From Lineus longissimus (lineage: Eukaryota > Nemertea > Pilidiophora > Heteronemertea > Lineidae), in NCBI RefSeq assembly GCF_910592395.1, contig NC_088324.1, forward strand, positions 2,728,001 to 2,792,000: 64,000 bases of DNA, given 5' to 3'. The translations under genes were made by a program, and so were the position numbers. The notes under the pieces were generated by a model, which was not told where the DNA came from, ran no database searches, and worked only from the letters and a program-made list of their open reading frames with translations. Shown in pieces: positions 35,396-45,226 of the stretch (the stretch's first letter is position 1; the number at the start of each line of letters is the position of its first letter).

Positions 35396-36120
35396 GCTGG
35401 GCGGAGACGATTTAATGTGCCGCGAAATGCGATGTTGTCTGATCGAGCTTGGCGAGACGAATGATTAGTCAGTCAGAACCCCTGATGTTATGAAGATGAA
35501 GATCACCCTTGTCCAAGTTCTAGGGATGGTCGAGTGACTGCGATTCATCAAGTATAATCATCGATTTCATCATGCACTTCTGTTTTTTTGAGAATTTGCC
35601 AGCCAGCTGCCGCGAACTGCTGATCAGTTGCCAATGTTACGGTATATAATACAAACGACCTACACAGAAACGTTCCCGGATAAAGAAGGTGTATTCTTCC
35701 AGAATCCGTCCAACTTCAGTCTAACGAAGATTATTTACCATCGTGCTTTTCTTTTGACTTTTCATATGTATTGCTGTTTTCATAGAAGTATTTGATTGAT
35801 TAGATATATATTTCTGTCTCCTTTCGCGTGACTCAAATGTGAACAAGGTTGTAAATCTGACAAGATGCCTTCCACAAACCCTTTAATCCACCTGATATAT
35901 CTAGCAACACTCACGAATACGGAGAACAAACCCAATAATGCTTGGTTCATTCTCTCTTAAAGGACTCCTTTGTTCGTTCAAAAATTTGAAAACTGAACTT
36001 GAATTTGACAATATTTTTCTATGGCGTAAATACGTTCTGATACGTAGATACAAATGTTTGAGTGAAAAAGTAATTTTAGCAAATTTGCGTGCTTGTAAAC
36101 TGCACTTATTACACTGTTTA

Positions 36121-36345
36121 TTTCTAATCAGTCAAGCCACAAGAAAAGGAGATGACCACGAACGGCTTGGTAGGCCTTTAAAGTGCGAATTGTATGGAGT
36201 TCCAGTATGTGAGTCTGTGTTCATGGGGGGGGGGGGGGGGCATGCTTATGCGTTAGCGCTGAAGAGGAAGAGGCTTTCTATATCAGAACATGCAGCCACC
36301 ACTTCATCGAAAGCTGTTAAACTCGTCTCGTCATCAACCAACTGA
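36121..36345 (+). other. Possible terminal exon, unknown
   Basis: After a possible acceptor (TTTCTAATCAG) the frame contains HERLGRPLKCELYGVPVCESVF, which looks protein-like, then a G17 tract that would encode glycines, and a basic, Ser-rich tail to a stop at 36345. The homopolymer inside makes a real exon doubtful. Family not recognised. Confidence 0.18.
36224..36241. repeat. Poly-G tract
   Basis: A run of about 17 G; a likely site of length error or variation. Confidence 0.9.
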
Positions 36346-36805
36346 CGCGTTCCGTTTGAAGTAGTTTGAAGAGGATTTGAGATATACGATGTATGCCATT
36401 CTCGATGAAAATGATGCACCAAATGTGAGCGTGATGACCAGAGATTTAGGTTACATATATTGTTCAACTGAAAGGTAAATCATAGGCATTGACTAACCAT
36501 GCCCTCCCCAGGCAAATATAAGTTAGCTCATGAAAATGCTAGAAGTCACTACTTTCAGAGAACCAATTCAAAATCTGTTCAAATCTTGTTCAAATCTTGG
36601 CAAAACCAGCATGCAGGACCTTTTCCGAATTGACTACGCTGTAACTATGCACAGTGCCAAGCCTGGTGATCAGAATGACCGTGATTGTATAGAGCAATCA
36701 TTAGCCTTATGTTTATAGCTTTATATATGTTTAAATAGGACTCCCGGGGCAGTCCATTACGTCATCCTAATTTGATTTTCAAATTGACTGCCACAAATAG
36801 CATGC

Positions 36806-36814
36806 CCATCCTTC
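36806..36814 (+). repeat. 9-bp target duplication, left copy
   Basis: CCATCCTTC directly before the palindromic element, matching 37926-37934. Confidence 0.65.
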
Positions 36815-37925
36815 GGGTGTCTACAAAACCAAGACCCAAGACCCAAGACCCAAGACCTACAAAACCAAGACCCCCATCTACAAAACCAAGGCCTACAAAA
36901 CCAAGACCCCAACCTACAAAACCAAGACCTACAAAACCAAGACCCCCATCTACAAAACCAAGACCTACAAAACCAAGACACCATTTACATCTCTCCTTTT
37001 TTCAGCAGGAAGTTGCAATTTATCAATAAAACAGAAGCTCCTATATAAACAAGCTCTTTGATGCTTTGTACTCAGATTCTGTTCAGAACATTTAACACTG
37101 GTTAAGCTTTTCCAAGAAAATAAGGATCTCGGGGTAAGGATATAATACAAAAGCTAAAATACCTTAAATAGTCCTCTCGAGGGTATTCGTGATAATATAG
37201 CCTAGCTTTCTAAAGGGTTAGGGTGAATGAAAAAAAAGAACAATGTAATTACTTCTTGGGCAGGTACTATGGTACTAGGTACTAGTTTGGAGTAGGTTTG
37301 TTGATGGGTCTTGGTTTTGTAGATCTTGGTTTTGTAGGTGGGGGTCTTGGTTTTGTAGGTCTTGGTTTTGTAGACACCCGTGTGGGTGTCTACAAAACCA
37401 AGACCCAAGACCCAAGACCCAAGACCTACAAAACCAAGACCCATCAACAAACCTACTCCAAACTAGTACCTAGTACCATAGTACCTGCCCAAGAAGTAAT
37501 CACATCGTTCTTTTTTTTCATTCACCCTAACCCTTTAGAAAGCTAGGCTATATTATCACGAATACCCTCGAGAGGACTATTTGAGGTATTTTATATATCC
37601 TTACTCCGAGATCCTTATTTTCTTGGAAAGCTTGACCAGTGTTAAATGTTCTGAACAGAATCTGAGTACAAAGCATCAAAGAGCTTGTTTATATAGGAGC
37701 TTCTGTTTTATTGATAAATTGCAACTTCCTGCTGAAAAAAGGAGAGATGTAGATGGGGGTCTTGGTTTTGTAGGTCTTGGTTTTGTAGATGGGGGTCTTG
37801 GTTTTGTATGTCTTGGTTTTGTAGGTGGGGGTCTTGGTTTTGTAGGTCTTGGTTTTGTAGATGGGGGGCCTTGGTTTTGTTGGTATTGGGTCTTGGGTCT
37901 TGGGTTTTGGTTTTGTAGACACCCT
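36815..37925. mobile_element. Spacer-free palindrome: head-to-head pair of a foldback element with minisatellite ends
   Basis: Two halves (36815-37379 and 37384-37925) are near-perfect reverse complements with only GTGT between them. Each half starts GGGTGTCTAC and ends GTAGACACCC. Each has subterminal arrays of the 15-16-bp unit ACAAAACCAAGACCC in inverted orientation, long at the outer ends and short at the centre, around about 310 bp of unique sequence. The whole is flanked by 9-bp CCATCCTTC repeats (one extra T at the right). TSD length and terminal bases recall Mutator-like or Foldback elements. It encodes no protein; frames such as KTKTYKTK are minisatellite translations. Confidence 0.85.
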
Positions 37926-37934
37926 CCATCCTTC
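37926..37934 (+). repeat. 9-bp target duplication, right copy
   Basis: CCATCCTTC, identical to 36806-36814. Confidence 0.65.
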
Positions 37935-38981
37935 TGCACATTCGTGTCCAAGCCATTAGAATTGTGAAGGACAAGCACCGAGTCAGTAAGAGCCCATATC
38001 CTGCGCACAGTAATGCTTATGCACAAGCATCTATGTGCTTATGCATATTTGTTAGCCTGTACTGAGATGGGTTAGTCTGAAACTTGAGCACACTAACTGC
38101 CCATGCTTATGCAAAAGCATGAAAATGCACATTTGTGTCAAAGCCTTATGCCACATTAAGAGTGTGACTAGGGACAAGTACTGAGATCGGTATGAAGAGT
38201 CCTGATCATTACATGATACATGATTGCATTACTGTTTGAATACAAAGTATAATATAAGTATAGTAAGAGATTATCCATGACTAGAAGTGCATGTGGCTGA
38301 AAGAGCTACCTCTCAATGTGATGGTACCACACTGTGAGGGACTACTTAACGATAGAAATGACAACAGCATAAAATAACCAACAATGATTTTGTTTCAAAT
38401 AATGAAAATAAAAACGAATTGAGATGAAGTCACGTTTATTCTCACCCCATTCTAAAGAATTCTTTAAAATTTCGTGTTTTTAGGCTTGGGCATACATCGC
38501 AATTTTAATGCTCGTTCGCCATGCTTTGAAGGACTGGCCATGGTCAGCCAAGTTTCAAAAGTTCTGAGATAAGACAAACTACCAGCAGGCCGCAGTGGCG
38601 CTACCGTATTTACAAACAGAACACTGGATGTGGAGCGTAGATATCAGTTCATATTATTCTATAAGTGGCCATTGCGACCAGGCACGTTCACTGTTTGAAT
38701 TCGAATGCCACCTAATCATATAGTTCCTCAATATACCCATGGTTTACGTACTAGCAAAGCGAGAAATTGTTTTGCATCTTTAAATCTCGAAACATAACTG
38801 CGTGCTTCCTTAATCAGCACAGTGTGTCATGTTTATCTCCTGATTATGTATCATGAATTCACTTTGCCATTATTGTACAAGGGCAATTTTTAAAGGCCAC
38901 TTTAGATGACACAGGTAGCACAAAATTTGTATTTGAAAAGAAACTGAAAAATACGTTCATAGTGTTTACGACCATGTGTTA

Positions 38982-39003
38982 TCGGGGGGGGGGGGGGGGG
39001 GGC
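38982..39003. repeat. Poly-G tract
   Basis: A run of about 19-20 G. Confidence 0.9.
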
Positions 39004-39533
39004 TCCATTACTGATCTCCTGGGGGTTTCAGTCTTGGGGACTAACTCCGGGATCAAACAGGGAAGAACATCCACACGAGATTAAGTTGTTATACGTACTC
39101 TTTTAATTATCCAAGAGCGAACTTAAGATGGAACTCCCGCTGATAAGGGAGAGGCAGTTTATATTCAGGAACAAACCAACCAGGATACAGGGAATCAACC
39201 GCAATGCGCCACTGCGCCGGGCAATGCCGCAGTCAGTTCAAACCCTCTCACCTGTACCTATATGGATCCTGCATAGAGCCTACCTGTCCGTTAACAGGAA
39301 TAGTGCAAGGTGAATACTTTGAAATACAATACGATTACACTTGTATGTAATTGAATGTGAATACTTTCAATTGCTTAAATACATACTGAATATCATTTTC
39401 AGCATTACCTTTGTGTAGACAGATATACAAATGATATAACTACCAATTTCAACAAATTTGTATTCATGATAACTCCACTACGGCATGGAGTATAAGTGGT
39501 TTTCTATTTAACTGGGCCACAAGTAATTACGAA

Positions 39534-40605
39534 TGGTAGTTGATAAACCTTGGAATCAGTGAAACCTTAAAAAAAATCAGTCCTAAAAATGCATAAAAAC
39601 ATGAAATAATGCAATTGGAACCTAAGGTGGTTACGAATCAATATTTGGAGATTATTTTTACATGATCAGATCGGAATTTGACGGTAGTTTAGAAATCAGT
39701 TGCATATCCGAGTCAACAATCTATATTTTAGATCAACCCAGTCATACCTCGCCTACAGTGTACATTACTGATCTCCCAAATATGGGCATGCACGTCACGA
39801 CACGCCCACCACACATCCATAATATGGACCAATCAGCGCTCCGCTTACTACGCCACCACACGGGGCCTATTTGAGCTACGGAGCGGTGTGATCATACAGG
39901 GTGATACAGAGAAGATTGACTACATCATGCAGTACCGGCTGGCACTTATCCGTACATCATCTTAAACATGACAAGAAACGTAGATGAAGGTTTATTACCA
40001 AATGTTTTAGCCGGGTTTGGAGATGAAAAATGTGAACAAATTCCTTCGCTGTGAGCGATTTCGTACATCTTCATGTACACATCGAGGGATGTAGATATCT
40101 TTTCGTGATGTCACCAGTTCTAAGCGGACACATCTTTTAGTGATTCCCGAGTGCATGTTTGTCCTATCTACCAAGCTTAATCAGAGCATTATATATACAA
40201 AATGATTCTTCTAATAAAAACGTTTTATTTTAGTACATGTATATGGAATACAAAACAATCACAAAACCTTTCTTTTGCTTTCATTAAAAAGAAATCATTA
40301 GATATTTGCAATTGCGGCCCGTCATGAATATAAGTTTATTTTTTAACGACAACAACGCATTTCAAATGCATTTCATGGGGGATGACGTCATCCTCCACAA
40401 AAAGGTGGTTTCTGGAACTACCGGCAAATTGCTATCAATAAAGTCAGCTGGGACGAGATTGGCAGTTGGAAGGGTATAAATCGTGGAAGGAACGCGCCCG
40501 ATTTCACGCGGTACTTGCACAGTGACTCCACGGTTTAGTACTGACTATTCCAAGGTGTATCACTGTTTCCAAGGTTTCACTAATTCCAAGCTTTATGAAC
40601 TACCA
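39534..40605. mobile_element. Non-autonomous TIR element with 7-8-bp target duplication
   Basis: Ends TGGTAGTTGATAAACCTTGG and, inverted, TGGTAGTTCATAAAGCTTGG continue matching through GAATCAGTGAAACCTT. TTACGAA lies on both sides (39527-39533, 40606-40612); reading the TIR one base shorter gives 8 bp (ATTACGAA). Arm 1 has the uninterrupted site once (TTCGTAA at 33911-33917). The TSD length suggests a hAT-type element. No coding frame inside. Confidence 0.8.
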
Positions 40606-40655
40606 TTACGAACGGTGTACGCCTTTAATACTTGCCGTATTTCATTCTCTTCCAG

Positions 40656-41771
40656 GGCGACGAAGTGTACAATGGAGCGATGTGTAGAAGAAAATGGCCG
40701 TGTAAAGACGTGAATGATGGTATGAAGTTCTAAAGCGCATTGGTTACAATAATGGTACATCTTTATAATGGATGGTGTACTAGCCTCGTTTTACCACAAA
40801 TGTCTTTGTATGTCAAATTATGTTGGTATTCCTTAAATCTATGAAGTAAGGGGCGTTTAAGAAAAGAAATTGATACTCATTGTGCTTTCTGTTGATAAGT
40901 CAGAGGTTTTGGAAGAGGGAGTTGTTGCTTTGGGAGGGCTCAACAAGATGGTCAACAAATTGGCAAATTAAAATCCCAGTCAAAGAATTCATCAGCGAAT
41001 GGGTAAATGAACGCCAAGTTACGAGGTATAAATGTACGTTGTTTTGCACTTTATCCACACTTTATCCGTATTATTTCATTTCAGCCGACATTAAGAAATC
41101 AAACATATTTACCGTCGAATGTGGATGTAGAGGCAAGTGTAATTATATATTACATATCCGAATATACTGCCTCCAGGCTGTTCTTAAGTTAAAGGAAAAT
41201 GTGCTTGAAACATGTTATAAAATCAGTGGTGCAAAAACCTTTAATTTTGATTGCTTTTGAAAAACCTTACAGGGTGTTGTTTTTCGGTAAAATGAAAAAA
41301 AATCATCGTTTTTGGTGAATTGAGATTCTAAAATGCCACAAAGGGTTTTTTATTCTGCTGAAGTACCTCTACGGGGTGCATATTTGTATTGGGCGGAGAC
41401 TCCTTAAAGTCTCTTTAAAATCTACAAAACTTTATTTCTAAGAGTGTATGTCACTATTTTAGTAATCACTTCATACCCAAAGTTGCGGATTTGACTGGGC
41501 CACTAGAAAGTTAGATTTTTACAAGACTTATCGTAAGCGTGGCTTGATTGGTTTCCTAACCTCGGTGGCAGCCTCTCTAATCAATGACATGTTGTTTCTC
41601 ATTTCAGATCATTGTAAGACCCATGTCGAGGTTGACTACGTCGAGGCGTGGACGCTGTACAAGACTAACGATCGGTGGGGCCAAGAGTGTCGATGCAACT
41701 CGGACGGTCGGTCAGCTGCCGCTAAACCTCGGCCAAGTCGCCAGCTGCCTGACATAAATATGTTGGCTTGA
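40656..41771 (+). pseudogene. Inverted-duplicate copy of the secreted Cys-rich gene, broken
   Basis: Counterparts of exons 2 (40656-40719), 3 (41085-41138) and 4 (41608-41771) keep their splice sites. The exon 2 copy is 64 bp instead of 66, so the frame is lost. The exon 4 copy lost one base in the G-G-G before the end, replacing the final Ser-Val-Thr-Cys-His with an unrelated tail and removing the last Cys. The signal-peptide exon lies outside the duplicated block, so this copy has no start. Confidence 0.8.
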
Positions 41772-42404
41772 GAAGTAGAGTAACTATTGTTTCCTCGTTA
41801 TCTTTACCGTATCCCCATAACAATCGCCTTTGTGCTGATAGATGTCACTTGGAGCTCGACGGACATCAAGTGTAACGTCATCGTGAAGGCCTTGATTACC
41901 CCGATACTATGAGACACTGGGTGAGGTCAGAACTCCGTGTATGTTATGTGTTACGTGTTAGTGTTACAGATCTGTCACAGATCTGTAACACTAACCACCA
42001 ATTCTGACCTCGAGATAAACACCGGTGTGACACTGCTGTTAGTGTAACAGATCTGTAAAAAAAATCATACATTCTAACAGCTCCTGTAACATGCGGTGTT
42101 ACACCTAACAGATCTGTAACAGGAAATGTTAACTTAATCATAGCAAACTGAAATCTGTTAAGCTTGCTTTTTGAATAACTTTTTTGTTTCCAGACGAATC
42201 AGCTAGGGGTTTTCACTAAATTTGTTCGAAATAACTATTCTTACTGTCAAACATCTTGTCAGTAATGTATTCTGATTGTGGTAGATTTTAGAAACTTTAA
42301 CCACAAGGTGGTTAAGGATCTGTTAAACGTTCTTGAGGTCAGAATACTGCCTGTTAGTGTTAGTGTTAGCAGCCACCTTTGATTGGTTTGTTGAATCCTG
42401 AAAG

Positions 42405-42803
42405 ATGATTTTCGAGCCAGATTTGCAAGTTGTTGCTGTTCAGAGAGCTGAAAACTTTGTTCGCACACCTGCTAGTAGCACAGAACCTACAGAGAGGCAC
42501 ATACGACTCACAGAAGAGCAGCTTAATGGGTTAGTGGACGAATTCCATGCCCGGAGAAATCAAGGCAGAGCCCTTCTTACCACCTCAAAGGAAATGATGG
42601 AAACTTTTCTCATGTATATCGCATCTGGTGGATATTACAGACAGGTTGGGTATGCTGTGGGCAAGGCAAAGCCAACAGTTATCGCAAATCTTCATCTTGT
42701 AGCCAGATTTTTCATGGACATAGCGCCTCAGCATGTGTTTTTTCCCCAGCCTGCTGAATTTGATGAACTCTGTCGTGAACTCTGTCGTCAATTTGCCCAC
42801 TAA
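42405..42803 (+). pseudogene. Harbinger-type transposase, N-terminal remnant
   Basis: The 132-codon frame from an ATG contains METFLMYIASGGYYRQVGYAVGKAKPTVIANLHLVARFF, corresponding in layout to the N-terminal helix-turn-helix region of HARBI1-like proteins. The catalytic core is absent. The frame ends soon after a 12-base tandem duplication (GAACTCTGTCGT twice). It may still bind DNA but cannot transpose. Confidence 0.5.
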
Positions 42804-42805
42804 CC

Positions 42806-42960
42806 TGGCCTGGCCAACACTCTCGTAGAAATCCTTTACTTTTCCATTCTTCCTGGCTGCTTTGAAATCTCCATACGTTCTTAAAAGTTCATTAATTAGT
42901 TTTGTGATGTTATTCACAGTCCACCTGAATCGTTTAGATGATATTTCGTGAGTGTATGAC
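42806..42960 (-). pseudogene. Myb/SANT-like exon remnant
   Basis: The minus-strand frame contains FRWTVNNITKLINELL, YGDFKAARKNGKVKDFYESV, with the Trp and amphipathic helix of the Myb/SANT-like accessory protein of Harbinger elements. A possible donor (GCCAG|GTTAGT) ends it near 42806. Only this segment survives. Confidence 0.45.
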
Positions 42961-44077
42961 CTGAAACTTATCTGGAAATGAATGCATGTACAAACGCATG
43001 TAGGCTTTATAGCAGTGTATGACAAGGGTGATTCTTGGAATCCATATGGTGTAATGATTCCTTGAAATGTTTACAGGCTGCTAACACCATGTTAACAGGC
43101 TGCTAACAGCCTGTTAACATAATGTTAACAGGCTGTTAGCCAGAACTGCATGTTTGGTGGTTCAGGTTAACAGGGATGTTAACAGATCTGTAACACTAAC
43201 ACGTAACACATAACATACACGGAGTTCTGACCTCACCCACTGTCGAATTGAGGTTGAAATTGAAATTGTTCTTTCTGAATAACCATATATTGTTCTACTG
43301 ATGCCACACTTAGTTTATAGAAATAAGAATTCCGTACGTGTATGGAAACAATACATTAGTTCTATTTCGAATGGCAGCTGTCTAAAATCATCTTTAAATG
43401 CTCTTCAAGCAGACCACGCCAGCTTTCAATGGAGATGGAGTAATCGACGTGTGTTCTCATTTTAACTTCACAACCCGCACACATTTTGGCCCAGTTCCCA
43501 GGGCTGCACTAACCCATTGGCCCTTGAGGCCTGTAGAAGCAAGTTTATATTATTCTGATCTGATATGTATTTCTAATATATCATGATCACTTCTTATAAT
43601 TTGGCCTTTATTTGCCCATTTACTTCTTATAATTTGGCCTTTATTTGCCCCTTCAAAAGAACAAAATAATGCATACTGGCTATTTACAAATATGCTGATT
43701 AATAGATTCTTTTAACAGAAACAACTTATCCCTGAACATTTAACCGAAAGTTTAAAAGCGTGTTCGTTAAAAAGAGTCCTTTTGGGATGTCTAGCAAGGC
43801 ATACAATACTTAAAAAGTTGTCCCGGAAGTTGTGACCGTCACGGTACGTTTAGACAATGGGAGACTGCTAAAATGTTGAATCTGCCAACTTGCAAAGCGA
43901 GGATGTAATCATTCCCGATTCCACATTTTAGCGTGACTCAAACAATCACGATTTTGCGTGTTGGCCCCGACATGTCATTGCGATGGCATGACGCCAGGCC
44001 AGAATAGTAGAAGTAAAACTGGATACCGTCACTGTAGTTTACAACAATGTCCATCGGTCCCTATTGTTGGGCTTTTG

Positions 44078-44130
44078 TGTTGCTCCACCGACGCGCGTTT
44101 CTGCCCCTCTAGGCTTCATCAGGGTGGCTG
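44078..44130 (-). ncRNA. Hammerhead-ribozyme-like motif
   Basis: The minus strand reads CTGATGA, then a GCCT-AGAG-GGGC stem-loop, then A-GAAACGCGCGTCGG: the two conserved boxes in order and spacing of a type I hammerhead, with one extra A on each side of stem II. Stem III pairing was not found convincingly. Such motifs mark the 3' ends of Penelope-like elements. No Penelope coding sequence is adjacent. Confidence 0.45.
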
Positions 44131-44238
44131 GGGTTGACTTGCATCTATCTTGTTCGAAGTTCACAGTTTGAATGACATCATGACTCAGGGGTGGTTTCTC
44201 AATGACGTTGTGACGTTATAGACTTTGTTGCGACTCTG

Positions 44239-44532
44239 TTGTTGAAACATTCTGTAGTAATAAAGAGCTTCAAATGCCACACACGAGAGGAATGGAAGAC
44301 GTGGAAAGATGCAAATACGAACGACGATCGTCAGTGTGAGAAGATTACTTTGCACCAGATCATACAGATCATTTCGTTGGCATGGAATGGGGTCAGTGAG
44401 CAGGTTATTAACCATGGCTTCGAGAAAGTGCTGCGACCGCAACAGATTGGCGGTGGACCAGAGCCAATTGGAGAGGGTGTAGACGTCGATGACATACGGT
44501 TTTATGATGTTTTTGAGTTGCCTGAACTGTAA
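44239..44532 (+). pseudogene. pogo/Tigger-type transposase C-terminal remnant
   Basis: The segment ITLHQIIQIISLAWNGVSEQVINHGFEKV resembles the C-terminal region after the DDE core in pogo/Tigger-like transposases (aromatic AW-x-x-V and x-F-x-K-x). An acidic tail follows. The catalytic part is absent. Called from pattern only. Confidence 0.5.
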
Positions 44533-45226
44533 GAGTTCAGTCTCCCAATTCTGAGGACTTCACCAATGAAGTTGGACTGTTTCCTTGTCCTTTCCGTATA
44601 GAATTAAAGATGTCCTATTTGACAGACTGATTGTAGATTCATTGTCGCTGGCTGCCATTGCCCTTTTGTTTACGTATACCGGTTTTGGTAAAACAAAGTG
44701 CAACTCTACTCATGCAGTGATAGCAAAAAAACTTGCTTTAATCCGGAAATCATGATTTTGTACAGTCAGGGACGTAGCTGTCGGATGTTGGTGGTCAACG
44801 GGTTCGCATAGCGCATCTTCCGTCAGACACTGAGGCACTTGCTATCGCCTTTCCCATCAATGTACGTCCCGATCAACTGGTTCAGTGTCTTACGGAACAC
44901 CCTGTATACCTCTAATCTATGAAAACCAAGTCGGCGTGCTTTTGAATACCCAAAGAATCGATCTACCCTTCGTCAAAACTCATTTTTAAGGCCCAATACA
45001 CATGCCTGTCGCAAATGCCAATTACATGTATAACTAACATGTGACTTCAACGTGGTGGAGTAGGCGTCACTGATAGAAAATTATGCAGTGATGTCTTAAG
45101 ACCGATTCTAGGGTATTTCCTTGAACCTGGAAATGCCGGATGAAGTTTTTCTTTGCTGTTTTCTATAGACTGTGGAGTGCTCATCAAGATCCAAGAGGGT
45201 GCCCGCTGATATCCTTGAACATTTAT

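Larger units (their letters stand above)
41920..43237. mobile_element. Harbinger-like element, internally deleted, apparent 5-bp target duplication
   Basis: TIRs of about 57 bp begin GGTGAGGTCAGAACTCCGTG on both sides and are flanked by CACTG (41915-41919, 43238-43242). Arm 1 keeps the empty site with one copy (CAGTG, 32446-32450). Harbinger elements usually duplicate 3 bp, so either this group makes 5 bp or the true TSD is CTG with two extra bases at one end. Five ACAGATCTGT palindromes lie near the termini. Inside are remnants of a transposase (plus) and a Myb/SANT-like gene (minus) in convergent order. Confidence 0.75.
39330..43670. repeat. Inverted duplication, arm 2
   Basis: Reverse-complement counterpart of 31490-34130, expanded by two insertions (39534-40605 and 41920-43237). 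Outside them, alignment to arm 1 can be followed almost continuously through the exon copies to TTTATTTGCCCCTTCAAAAG at the far end. There, a 29-bp stretch ending in that sequence is tandemly doubled (43592 and 43621). Confidence 0.85.

Noticed and set aside
36757-37029. Repetitive SWFCR / KPRPTKPRP-type open frames
   Set aside because: They are translations of the ACAAAACCAAGACCC minisatellite in the palindrome, present in several frames and both strands.
37581-38026. Long Gly- or Lys/Thr-rich frames in the right half of the palindrome
   Set aside because: Mirror copies of the same minisatellite, with no codon bias or splice logic.
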